Source of the DNA: PALSA-188 sp963720075
GTDB taxonomy: Bacteria; Acidobacteriota; Terriglobia; Terriglobales; Acidobacteriaceae
Reading direction: 5' to 3'
Assembly: GCA_963720075.1 (NCBI GenBank)
Contig: CAVREG010000014.1
Span: 53,627-117,626 of the forward strand
DNA: 64,000 bases
Position 1 is the first letter of the stretch. Each line of letters opens with the position of its first letter. This document shows, piece after piece, positions 55,713 to 64,000 of the stretch. The position numbers were made by a program, and so were the translations under genes. The notes beneath the pieces are model-generated. The model made no database searches, was not told the origin of the DNA, and saw nothing but the letters and a program-made list of their open reading frames with translations.

Positions 55713-55722
55713 CGCCGCATCC

Positions 55723-55944
55723 TTACGATGGCTTCTGCGAGACCAGCGAATACAGGAAGAGGAGGATGCCGGCGGCGGTCAGGGGACATGCGATCACGGC
55801 AAACGCGATGAAGGCTAGAGGATGAATCCAGATAAACGTGGTTAGCTGGACGATGAGGCCGAGCGCGATCAGGATACCTGCCCAACGAAGACGGCGTTCG
55901 ATAAGTAGAGTGGACGCAGCGTTTGACGAAGTTGTGGCGGGCAA
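55723..55944 (-). CDS. Small two-helix membrane protein of the cytochrome operon
   Basis: A 73-residue protein with two hydrophobic helices (WAGILIALGLIVQLTTFIWI and AFIAFAVIACPLTAAGILLF). It begins with TTG immediately after the TAA of the NapC-like cytochrome gene, so it is probably translated by coupling. Function unknown; an accessory membrane subunit or assembly factor is a guess. Confidence 0.6.
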   Translation of the reverse strand: MPATTSSNAASTLLIERRLRWAGILIALGLIVQLTTFIWIHPLAFIAFAVIACPLTAAGILLFLYSLVSQKPS

Positions 55945-56580
55945 TTATTGGCCCCCTTTCCAGAACGTGGCGCTGCTTATGGTGGCTACGTTGTGAACGG
56001 TATCGTGGCAGTGGGCGCTCATGCAGGATAATTGGTTGGATGTGATCTGCTGCATTGTGTCCGGATTCTTGGTGTGCTTCGGCTCCTCTTCGAAAGCGCG
56101 CATGCCGGCGTGGCAGTGCAGGCATTCGCGGTTGTTGAAAGCGGTGTAGAGCTTGATGTCAGCCGGTCTTGGGACTGTGCCGATGTACTGCACATAAATG
56201 TGGCGCAGCCCGCGGAGTTTGGCATGGAAGGTGCCAAACATAGTGTAGTCAGTATGGCAGGTGTAGCAGGCGTGATTGCGGGGGACAAGATTGTTCTGGA
56301 AATGCGCCGCCGGAATGTAACTGGGATCGTCCACGTAGAGGCTTCTGCCAAAGTCGTGCATGACGTGGCAGGAGAGACAGAACTCTGTGCTGGTGGCACG
56401 CTCCATGTGTTCGGAATAGCCAAGGCCAACCGCTACTACCGGCAAAATGAAGAGCGTCATGAAGGCCAGAACTTTGCCGCCGCGAGCCCGCGTTAGTTCG
56501 GACCGCATGGCCAACAGAATCGCCAGGGCAACGGCGACGCCAACAAAAAGCAGTTCCACGCGCATGGGAGTTATCATCAT
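55945..56580 (-). CDS. NapC/NirT-like tetrahaem cytochrome c (CymA-like quinol dehydrogenase candidate)
   Basis: A 211-residue membrane-anchored cytochrome. Two hydrophobic N-terminal segments (ELLFVGVAVALAILLA and VLAFMTLFILPVVAVGLGY) are followed by three standard haem motifs, CLSCH, CYTCH and CLHCH. A fourth candidate, CMSAHCH, has four residues between the cysteines. NapC/NirT/CymA proteins take electrons from quinol and pass them to periplasmic partners. In this operon the partner would be the small cytochrome and the decahaem cytochrome. Start at 56580 or the second Met. Confidence 0.85.
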   Translation of the reverse strand: MMITPMRVELLFVGVAVALAILLAMRSELTRARGGKVLAFMTLFILPVVAVGLGYSEHMERATSTEFCLSCHVMHDFGRSLYVDDPSYIPAAHFQNNLVPRNHACYTCHTDYTMFGTFHAKLRGLRHIYVQYIGTVPRPADIKLYTAFNNRECLHCHAGMRAFEEEPKHTKNPDTMQQITSNQLSCMSAHCHDTVHNVATISSATFWKGGQ

Positions 56581-56592
56581 GACCCGTAATTC

Positions 56593-56943
56593 TTACTTAC
56601 CGAGGCTGCGGTAATAATCGACGACGTCTTGAATCTGCTTCGGCGTCAGTTCCCCTTTGTAGGCATCCATGTTATCTCCCTTGCCATCGGTCACGACTTT
56701 GACCATGTCGTCACGCGAGTCTTTCATATTGGCGTGGACATCTTTTACGTGGACCGACTTACCTTTGGATGTGTTGCCTAACCCATCTTTTCCATGGCAG
56801 ATGGCGCACTTATGGCCATAAAGGTCCTCCGCGCCTTGCTGCGCGGCAAGGCGCGGTACATATGCCATGAAAACGAGCACGCATACCAGATTCATTAACG
56901 TGATGAGACGTTTAGCATCCATCAATTTTGGAAATGATTTCAT
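56593..56943 (-). CDS. Monohaem cytochrome c, periplasmic
   Basis: A 116-residue class I cytochrome: signal peptide (LITLMNLVCVLVFMAYVPRL, cleaved near AAQ), one haem motif CAICHGKDG (about 47), an axial Met candidate in GDNMDAYKGELT, and the closing helix IQDVVDYYRSL. It probably shuttles electrons in the periplasm between the NapC-like protein encoded 12 bases downstream and the decahaem/porin complex encoded upstream. Confidence 0.9.
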   Translation of the reverse strand: MKSFPKLMDAKRLITLMNLVCVLVFMAYVPRLAAQQGAEDLYGHKCAICHGKDGLGNTSKGKSVHVKDVHANMKDSRDDMVKVVTDGKGDNMDAYKGELTPKQIQDVVDYYRSLGK

Positions 56944-56959
56944 TGGGTTCTCCTGAGTA

Positions 56960-59020
56960 TTAAAAGTCCCGCGTCCAGCGGATTGTCAGCAAATTTGCCT
57001 GGAAATTATTGCCGGTCACGATTTCTTCGATGTAGTAGGTGCGCTGTAAATCTATGGAAAGGCGTCCGGCCTTTGGAAGTGAGTAGTAGATGGTCCCGGT
57101 GATCAGGGGCCAGGTGAGCGGGCCGTAGGCGGGCGGCTCTCCGCTGATCTCGCCAAGGCCGGTGGAGCGATCGAAGTTTCCGCTAAGGCGAAGGCCAAGA
57201 CGCTTGGTGGGCTTGCCTTCAACTCCGCCCTGCCAGACCCGGTCTACCTCCTGGTCACGCAGCAGATCGTTGAGGGGCGCCGTGCCGCGGGCATAGACGA
57301 TGTTGCCTTCGGCAAAGCAGCTCATGTAGCTGAATCCGCCAAAGATTGAGAAGCGGTCGTTCATCGAGTAGGACAAAGTCGCGGCGTTCGAGTGAACATT
57401 GCTGTGATAGTTGGTGTCGAGAAATTTGCTGTTGCTGAGATTCATCTCGTCTTCGAACGAGAACTTGGGGGTGAAATGGACCCGGGTGATGAGGTGTCCG
57501 CCGACCTGGGTGTGCGGGGTGATGGCGGTGTAAGAGGCGCCGCTATCAAAACTATGTACGTCACCGCGGATGCTGAATATCTTCGAAGGCTGATATCCGA
57601 AACTGATCTCGGGTATAGCGGTCTTGGTCTGCAAGGTGAGCGACGGGTCGGTTACGCCGTCGTCGATCGAGACCACGTCGGCTTTCATAAAGTGGACGCC
57701 GGGGCGGATGTCCAGACTGCGAATGGGAGTGACGTCGAAGTAGATGTCGAGGTCGCTCAGAGCATCGCGCCAGATGATGTCGTCCGTGGCGCTCGAAGGG
57801 GTTACGACAGGTGTGTCTTGGGAGAACACGCTTCCGAGATTGCCGATGCCTTCGCTCGACATGCGAGAGTAGCGATAGTCGGCATTCAGACTCGACCAGT
57901 CGTTGATATGGTAGGTAAATCCCAAATTGAAGATATTGTCGGGCTCGGTCACGGTGTCGCGCGCGGTTTGACTGAACGTGTAAGGAGCGGCAGTTCCGGT
58001 TGCGCCTGGGGCCACGCCATTTGCGGATTCGTCAAATGTCACGGGGCCGCGATAGCGATAGAAGATGTATCCTCCACGCAGCTCCAGTTTCGAGCGGGGC
58101 TTCCCTATAAAAGAAAACTCGCTGATGGGCGTGGTCAGGCGGCGAAACTGCGACCATGAAGTGGAAGTGAGAGGTTCCAGGGTTGAGGTTGCAATGGGAT
58201 CGATGCTTAGTTCCGGCGAGGTGACGTTATTCAGACTGATGTTTTCAGTGAAGGTCTGATATCCGAGAGAGTAGTGGAAATTCCATGACTTATAGGTGTA
58301 ATCCACGCCACCGGTGAATCGGTTGGTGTCATCGGTGAGCGGCGCGTAGAGATAATAAGGATTGGCGCGAGCGAATCCGCCCCAATAAGTCGGCGAATCG
58401 AGAAAATCAAGGGAGCGCGTGGTGAACGTGGGGCCGTTATCGCTGGTGCGATAGTAATTGAAATTGAAGCGCAGGCGATTCGTCGCGTGCACGGTGAAGT
58501 CGGCGGACCCAAATTTCCGCACCGTGGCCCAATCATGGTTGTCGGTAAGTCCTGTTCCCAGCCCTGGCGCGGCTGCCGCGATCGGCAGCACCACATTGTC
58601 ATTCTGGTTCCAGTTGTAGTAGCTCTGGCGCCAGTTCACCCGGAAGTCATAGACCTTGTTCTTGGTCACACTCAATTGCGCCGTGGGGAATGGATCACCG
58701 CCTAGCCCACTCATCGAGAGGGAGTAACTGTCGGCAAAAGGATTCGTTCCGGCGACGGCTTCGCCAAAAAGATTGAAATCCATCAGGCGTGGACCGGGAC
58801 GCAGATCAAGTAACTCGTAATACATGGGCTGATAGCCCTTGACGTCCGCAAAGCGATAACCGAAGGTGACCGACCCTTGATTGGTAAAGCCTCCGAATGT
58901 GATCGGGGGAGCTTCGTATCCGTCGCTGTCTTGGGCAGCCATTGTCGCCGGAAGCAGAAGCGCCAGGGCCGCGATGCTGACGATGAAGCGGTATGTGGAC
59001 GTCATATTAGATCTCTTCAT
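56960..59020 (-). CDS. MtrB/PioB-like outer-membrane beta-barrel porin
   Basis: About 686 residues: signal peptide (FIVSIAALALLLPATMAAQD) and then alternating amphipathic strands rich in Tyr, Arg and Asp to a terminal aromatic (TIRWTRDF), the mark of a barrel protein. Such porins sheath a decahaem cytochrome across the outer membrane. Its ATG at 59020 overlaps the stop of the decahaem gene (ATGA); a second ATG at 59005 is an alternative. The overlap supports stoichiometric synthesis of the two. Confidence 0.85.
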   Translation of the reverse strand: MKRSNMTSTYRFIVSIAALALLLPATMAAQDSDGYEAPPITFGGFTNQGSVTFGYRFADVKGYQPMYYELLDLRPGPRLMDFNLFGEAVAGTNPFADSYSLSMSGLGGDPFPTAQLSVTKNKVYDFRVNWRQSYYNWNQNDNVVLPIAAAAPGLGTGLTDNHDWATVRKFGSADFTVHATNRLRFNFNYYRTSDNGPTFTTRSLDFLDSPTYWGGFARANPYYLYAPLTDDTNRFTGGVDYTYKSWNFHYSLGYQTFTENISLNNVTSPELSIDPIATSTLEPLTSTSWSQFRRLTTPISEFSFIGKPRSKLELRGGYIFYRYRGPVTFDESANGVAPGATGTAAPYTFSQTARDTVTEPDNIFNLGFTYHINDWSSLNADYRYSRMSSEGIGNLGSVFSQDTPVVTPSSATDDIIWRDALSDLDIYFDVTPIRSLDIRPGVHFMKADVVSIDDGVTDPSLTLQTKTAIPEISFGYQPSKIFSIRGDVHSFDSGASYTAITPHTQVGGHLITRVHFTPKFSFEDEMNLSNSKFLDTNYHSNVHSNAATLSYSMNDRFSIFGGFSYMSCFAEGNIVYARGTAPLNDLLRDQEVDRVWQGGVEGKPTKRLGLRLSGNFDRSTGLGEISGEPPAYGPLTWPLITGTIYYSLPKAGRLSIDLQRTYYIEEIVTGNNFQANLLTIRWTRDF

Positions 59021-60168
59021 CGCAGCAACGTTGGATCGAGATTCGAACCGTGGACGGCAACATGGCAGCGCGTGCACTCACCGCTCGTCTGGAAGCCGAG
59101 GCGTCCGTGAGGCACGCCGGCTTGGCCGTGGAATCCGTTATGGCATTGCAGGCAAAGCTGCCGGCCCTCACGCCGTACCAGCAACATGCGGTTGGTGCTG
59201 CCGTGAGGGTTGTGGCATGAGGTGCAGCCTTCCACTTTTGCCGCCGGGTGCTCGTATAAGTATGGTCCGCGCTTTTCCGCGTGGCACTTGACGCAAGCCT
59301 CAAAGTTCGGGGCATTGAGGCTTGCCATCGTGAGGCCAGCCGCATTCATAGTGCCGTGAGGATTGTGGCAATCGGTGCACTTCATCAAATTTTCAGGCAC
59401 GCGATGATGGATGGGGAGGGCAAACTCGGCTTTGACCGTTCCGTGGCAGTTGAAGCAGAGTCCGGGTTCGGACTCCTTCAGCAGGCTGTTGTGCAGCCAT
59501 CGTACCTCTTCCGGCAGGCGCGGGACTTGAAAGAAATAAGCTTGCGGATATGTCAGGTCTCCTTTGCTTTGATCTTTGACTTGCTCCACCAGATGTGCGG
59601 AGTGGCATTCATTGCACGCTAAGCCGTGAGCTGCGTGCGAGGAATGCGCGAATAATTCCTGTTGCTTGCTACTTTGGTGACAGAAGAGGCACTGCGCGGC
59701 GTTTTGTTTAGTGTCGGAGCGAAATCGAGAGTTCTTAAGCGCCGCCGAAACGTTTTTATTGACGCTGAAGGAAAAGATGGGGTGTTCCTGAAGCGCCTTG
59801 GCAGTCTTTGCTTCGTCGCCCTCCGCCGCCTCGATTGCGTCTGCGTGAGCTTTTCCCGGTCCATGACAAGCTTCGCAACCCGAAATGTAATTCTTGCCGG
59901 GGACGGTGATCTTCGCATGGGCAGTTTTTTCATACTCGACGAATTCCGGCTTGTGGCAGGACCGGCACTCGTTGATGCCGGCGTAATCAGACGGACTTCC
60001 CTCGAGAAATTTGGCCGATACCGAGGCGCCCTTGGATGTCTCGGGCATCTTCTGGGCCAGCGCGGCACCGCTCGGCCACAGGGCGAACAAAGCCATCGCC
60101 AATGGCTGAAACAGATGTCGGTTTCCTAGGGACATCCTTTTCTTCAGCGACAGCAGAAGTAGCCCCAT
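59017..60168 (-). CDS. Decahaem cytochrome c (MtrA/DmsE-like)
   Basis: A 383-residue exported cytochrome with exactly ten CxxCH motifs (CRSCH, CEACH, CLFCH, CNECH, CFNCH, CTDCH, CVKCH, CTSCH, CLQCH, CTRCH), the number and spacing of the MtrA/DmsE family. A signal peptide (LAMALFALWPSGAALAQ) precedes them. MtrA sits inside the MtrB barrel and carries electrons through the outer membrane. It is the first gene of a five-gene operon. Start 60168 or 60135 (behind GAAAAGG). No MtrC- or OmcA-like surface cytochrome is in the window. Confidence 0.92.
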   Translation of the reverse strand: MGLLLLSLKKRMSLGNRHLFQPLAMALFALWPSGAALAQKMPETSKGASVSAKFLEGSPSDYAGINECRSCHKPEFVEYEKTAHAKITVPGKNYISGCEACHGPGKAHADAIEAAEGDEAKTAKALQEHPIFSFSVNKNVSAALKNSRFRSDTKQNAAQCLFCHQSSKQQELFAHSSHAAHGLACNECHSAHLVEQVKDQSKGDLTYPQAYFFQVPRLPEEVRWLHNSLLKESEPGLCFNCHGTVKAEFALPIHHRVPENLMKCTDCHNPHGTMNAAGLTMASLNAPNFEACVKCHAEKRGPYLYEHPAAKVEGCTSCHNPHGSTNRMLLVRREGRQLCLQCHNGFHGQAGVPHGRLGFQTSGECTRCHVAVHGSNLDPTLLR

Positions 60169-60308
60169 ACTGGGATAGTTGCTGAACAGTTGGCGCTGAT
60201 CGTAAAACGATTGAGCCTCGGGTTACTGAGCAAAATTGCACACTTCGTTGGAAACAATCTGTCATGAAGGCCCACCCGCACCCTTCGTTGGGCATTCTCC
60301 AGGGAAAA

Positions 60309-60394
60309 GCAGATTCCTCACCGCTGAAGTGGATTCGGAATGGCAAGGCTTTATGGAGTGGGATTGCGGCGGTGGGGTGGGTGCGCTGTCCGGA
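60309..60394. repeat. Dispersed block 1, copy 2
   Basis: See 54675-54761. Same order of modules follows (block 2, then REP pieces), showing that the modules travel or accumulate as a set. Confidence 0.85.
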
Positions 60395-60418
60395 GATTTG
60401 ACGGTCGGCTTCGGCATC

Positions 60419-60455
60419 GTGTCAGGGGATGGCTTTCGGCCATCCCGTAAATGCG
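60419..60455. repeat. Dispersed block 2 hairpin, copy 2
   Basis: GGGATGGCTTTCGGCCATCC hairpin then CGTAAATGCG; pairs with the copy at 54814-54850. Confidence 0.85.
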
Positions 60456-60550
60456 CCTTGAAGTGATATCGCAGCGCTGAGGGCTTGCCCTGAGCGAAGT
60501 CGAATGGGCGCTGCGCCACCCAAAATCGCTAGCGGAGCGTTGCTCCGCCT

Positions 60551-60676
60551 GGACGGACAGGAGTGTCCGTCCCCACATAGTCAAAAACGAGGTCAAAGGC
60601 GGCGGACAGAGCCTGCCCTGTTTTGCCGCAGCCCTGAGCGTAGTCGAAGGGTTGTCGAAGGGAGTGTCCGCCACAC
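60551..60676. repeat. REP element, interrupted copy
   Basis: GGACGGACAGGAGTGTCCGTCC at 60551-60572 is one complete palindromic arm. The second arm, GCGGCGGACAG...AGTGTCCGCC, is split by about 45 bases carrying a CCCTGAGCG/GTCGAAGGG palindrome. It looks like one short element inserted in another. Confidence 0.75.
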
Positions 60677-60694
60677 ACGGCAACATCTTTGTTG

Positions 60695-61171
60695 TTATTG
60701 GAACGCGGTCCGCACGTTGGGACGCAGTAAATAAAATAACAATGCTCCGGCGATGGCGACGCCGATGCCACCTCGCAGATGGTCACCTCTCCAAAAGTTG
60801 AAAATATCTCCCGCGACCTGCGTGCAGATGATGGCGACGGCCAATCTCCATCCCCAAAGACGGCGTTCGAACCATCCCGCGGCGGCAACCAGAAGCGTGG
60901 CGCTCAACAGAAGAAAAAGAACTCCGACAGGACGGCCGGCGACGGAAAGCTGTTTGTAGGCGGGACGATTCAACGTCCAGATATTGTCCAGGGCGGTGCC
61001 CGGCCAGGCCAGCGTAGTTCCGGCAAGGGCAGCCATGCAGGCTGCAAAGATCAGGAAGATTCCCACCGCGGTGAGTGCCAGCCTTCGCGGCGGAGTCGTT
61101 GAGGGTATGTAGGACTGCATGGTATCCGGAAGCAGATCCTGAGTCTCTTCACTGCGGTTTTGGCTGGGCAT
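60695..61171 (-). CDS. Small membrane protein, four helices, unknown function
   Basis: A 158-residue protein with four hydrophobic helices (LALTAVGIFLIFAACMAALA, VGVLFLLLSATLLVAAAGWF, WRLAVAIICTQVAGDIFNFW, GVAIAGALLFYLL). No family is recognised. Its frame starts inside the 3' end of the upstream gene (23-bp overlap) or at the ATG at 61120. The upstream gene is on the same strand, so both probably share a transcript. Confidence 0.75.
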   Translation of the reverse strand: MPSQNRSEETQDLLPDTMQSYIPSTTPPRRLALTAVGIFLIFAACMAALAGTTLAWPGTALDNIWTLNRPAYKQLSVAGRPVGVLFLLLSATLLVAAAGWFERRLWGWRLAVAIICTQVAGDIFNFWRGDHLRGGIGVAIAGALLFYLLRPNVRTAFQ

Positions 61172-61628
61172 CTGGCGGGGCGTCTTTTTTGTCTGCTTTA
61201 TCTGCTTTGTCTCCGGGATGATCTTCGTAGATCGAATACTGGCGCGTCGGACGCTCCATCTTGATTGTCAAGTCCGTGCCTGGCTGGTTGATCTCATAGT
61301 CTTGCCCAAAAGTTTGAAATCCCTTTGCCAGCACTTGAATTCGTAGCCTTCCGTAAGGAAGTCCCTCGTAACTGGCCTTGCCTTCTGCGTCTGTCTTGAG
61401 TTCAAAGCCGCCGCTTTCCTGCTTATCCTTACTATTCACGGGATGCAGCACCACCGCGGCATTTCGCAAGGGCTCGCCGTTGTCGCCCTTGAGGACGACC
61501 ACCGTCAGGAGGGACGACGGGGGCTCCGGACGCTTCTTTCGGGCGGACGCCGCGAGGACACAGATCGCCATCAGGGCGGCTACCAGGGTCACCGTCCTGA
61601 CTCTTTTTTGCTGTGGAAAGGTGTTCAT
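61149..61628 (-). CDS. Exported carboxypeptidase-regulatory-like (Ig-like) domain protein
   Basis: A 159-residue protein starting at ATG 61628 (GGAG seven bases upstream). Signal peptide (TVTLVAALMAICVLAASA), then a single beta-sandwich of the carboxypeptidase regulatory type: LTVVVLKGDNGEPLRNAAVV, FELKTDAEGKASYEGLPYGR, KGFQTFGQDY. The tail is acidic, lysine- and proline-rich. Such domains are common in Acidobacteria envelope proteins. Function unknown; it ends near the small membrane protein gene. Confidence 0.82.
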   Translation of the reverse strand: MNTFPQQKRVRTVTLVAALMAICVLAASARKKRPEPPSSLLTVVVLKGDNGEPLRNAAVVLHPVNSKDKQESGGFELKTDAEGKASYEGLPYGRLRIQVLAKGFQTFGQDYEINQPGTDLTIKMERPTRQYSIYEDHPGDKADKADKKDAPPDAQPKPQ

Positions 61629-61692
61629 GGGTGAATCTCCAAAGGTGTAACGTGTTAATAACAAACATGTTACAAGGCATGGCCAGACAGCC

Positions 61693-61722
61693 TTGACATC
61701 TACCCACTCATATTCGTATACT
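61693..61722 (+). promoter_or_regulatory. Sigma-70-type promoter of groESL
   Basis: TTGACA at 61693-61698 and TATACT at 61717-61722 with an 18-bp spacer. The -10 box ends at the first base of the CIRCE operator. Confidence 0.8.
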
Positions 61723-61748
61723 TAGCACTCACAAACAAAGAGTGCTAA
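61722..61748 (+). promoter_or_regulatory. CIRCE operator (HrcA binding site)
   Basis: Perfect consensus TTAGCACTC-N9-GAGTGCTAA, immediately downstream of the -10 box. HrcA bound here blocks transcription until heat shock titrates it through GroEL. hrcA itself is not in the window. Confidence 0.95.
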
Positions 61749-61825
61749 CAATCGTGTTAGTAAAAATCGTTATTCGCGCAATCAACCCAAATTCTAACTG
61801 AACTTGACAGAAAGGATAAGCACGC

Positions 61826-62173
61826 ATGGCAACTAAGTTTACTCCCCTGCATGATCGCATACTGGTACGTCGCGTCGAGGAAGAAGGAACAACTCGTGGC
61901 GGCATTATCATCCCTGACAGCGCAAAAGACAAACCACAAGAGGGACAAGTTATCTCGGTTGGACGCGGCAAGAGCAACGACGAGGGCAAAGTGTTCCCTC
62001 TGGTCGTGAAAGAAGGCGACCGCATCCTGTTCGGAAAATATTCTGGCACCGAGATCAAGCTGGATGGTGAAGATTTCATCATCATGCGCGAAGAAGAAGT
62101 CCTCGGCGTAGTTAGCGGGACAGCTTCGGGCGCAGCCGCCGGCAAGAAAGAAACCGCGAGTTCGAGACGTTAA
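61826..62173 (+). CDS. groES: Co-chaperonin GroES
   Basis: The 10-kDa lid of the GroEL chamber. The 115-residue protein has FTPLHDRILVRRVEEEGTTR, the mobile loop GGIIIPDSAKDKPQEGQVI, LFGKYSGTEIKLDGEDFIIM and EEEVLGVV. An unusual Ala/Ser/Lys-rich tail of about 20 residues follows the normal C-terminus. AGGA lies upstream of the start. First gene of the CIRCE-controlled operon. Confidence 0.97.
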   Translation: MATKFTPLHDRILVRRVEEEGTTRGGIIIPDSAKDKPQEGQVISVGRGKSNDEGKVFPLVVKEGDRILFGKYSGTEIKLDGEDFIIMREEEVLGVVSGTASGAAAGKKETASSRR

Positions 62174-62178
62174 GCCCG

Positions 62179-62284
62179 TGCGGAGCGGACACTCTTGTCC
62201 GCTGCCGTTGCGGTTGAAGTTGGTTTCGATCTTGAGACGGTTTTAGAAAGTCAAAAGCGTCGGACAAGAGTGTCCGACCCACAT
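62179..62284. repeat. REP element H between groES and groEL
   Basis: Left arm GCGGAGCGGACACTCTTGTC from 62180, right arm ending TGTCCGACCCACA near 62283. Same family as the RAYT-flanking REPs. It sits inside the groESL transcript and would form a large hairpin 25 bases before the groEL Shine-Dalgarno. Confidence 0.85.
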
Positions 62285-62310
62285 AAGCAAAAAATTTAGG
62301 AGAAAATATT

Positions 62311-63984
<1,674 letters not shown>

Positions 63985-64000
63985 CCTTAGCTCTTGGCTA

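Larger units (their letters stand above)
54624..55722. other. 1.1-kb gene-free patchwork of short palindromes
   Basis: No convincing gene. Modules in order: an 87-bp block at 54675-54761; the 31-bp repeat at 54771-54801; a GGGATGGCT/AGCCATCCC hairpin at 54814-54850; a GGCACGAC/GTCGTGCC hairpin at 54864-54885; a GCGGGCG/CGCCCGC hairpin at 54900-54917; half a REP at 54941-54971; and a terminator-like stem. After 55250, only a weak REP-like half near 55550 and a third copy of the first block at 55650-55712. A frame at 55015-55275 is open but unsupported. Confidence 0.75.
60169..60694. other. 526-bp gene-free repeat region upstream of the decahaem operon
   Basis: Contains block 1 (60309-60394), block 2 (60419-60455), two CCCTGAGCG...GTCGAAGGG-type palindromes (60488-60507 and 60631-60662) and a broken REP (about 60551-60676). 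The operon promoter must lie here or in the first 130 bp, but I cannot point to boxes. Confidence 0.65.

Noticed and set aside
57392..58159. 255-codon plus-strand frame opposite the porin gene
   Set aside because: Shadow of the barrel gene; no signal peptide, domain or start signal of its own.

Overview
The window reads as a chromosomal segment of a Gram-negative, probably soil or peat-dwelling Acidobacteriota (Terriglobia-like). I infer this from the mix of TonB-type proteins, M48 proteases with signal peptides, an ECF sigma/anti-sigma pair, a small CxxC protein of a type I associate with this phylum, multihaem cytochromes, a CIRCE-controlled groESL operon and many short palindromic repeats. 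No rRNA or tRNA gene was found to fix the taxonomy.

Layout. 1-9.5 kb is mostly housekeeping: the 3' part of murI, a TonB-like protein, ileS, lspA, a VOC-fold protein, eutBC (ethanolamine ammonia-lyase) and a CPBP membrane protease. 9.5-25 kb holds a lytic transglycosylase, a GAF-like protein, an ECF sigma factor with its zinc anti-sigma factor, two M48 proteases, inositol-3-phosphate synthase, an S41 protease, a diguanylate cyclase, an alpha/beta hydrolase, a second TonB-like protein, and a chimeric gene remnant. 25-36.5 kb is one tightly overlapping minus-strand operon that looks complete for a pseudaminic-acid-type sugar (pseB, pseC, a methylase, an SpsF-type cytidylyltransferase, a fused PseG-acetyltransferase, a WbqC-like protein, pseI), followed by a putative glycosyltransferase, a flippase and a small protein. 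Divergent from it, 36.8-41.8 kb encodes a Wzc-like tyrosine autokinase, a TPR protein and an O-antigen-ligase/polymerase-like protein.

41.9-46.9 kb is a formate dehydrogenase operon. The catalytic subunit is a selenoprotein: an in-frame UGA at codon 187 is followed by a hairpin with a GGTCT apical loop, the classic bacterial SECIS arrangement. The subunits overlap by ATGA and end in an NrfD-type membrane subunit. Convergent to it is a 703-residue radical SAM protein resembling the archaeal tetraether synthase (Tes) family, a candidate for making membrane-spanning lipids.

49.3-55.7 kb is accessory DNA: a REP-associated tyrosine transposase (RAYT) bracketed by REP palindromes, a PD-(D/E)XK nuclease-like protein, a broken antitoxin gene with a REP against it, a large single-chain restriction-modification protein and patchworks of short repeats. 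55.7-60.2 kb encodes a decahaem MtrA/DmsE-like cytochrome, an MtrB/PioB-like porin, a monohaem cytochrome and a NapC/NirT-like (CymA-like) cytochrome. Together these would form a quinol-to-outside electron conduit. The window closes with two small envelope proteins and groES-groEL under a perfect CIRCE operator, with a REP hairpin between the two chaperonin genes.

A working picture, which is inference: formate is oxidised by the selenoprotein dehydrogenase into the quinone pool, and electrons may leave through the NapC-like cytochrome, small cytochrome, decahaem cytochrome and porin. The nonulosonate and exopolysaccharide loci build the cell surface. All functional calls are from reading the sequence; no database search was possible.
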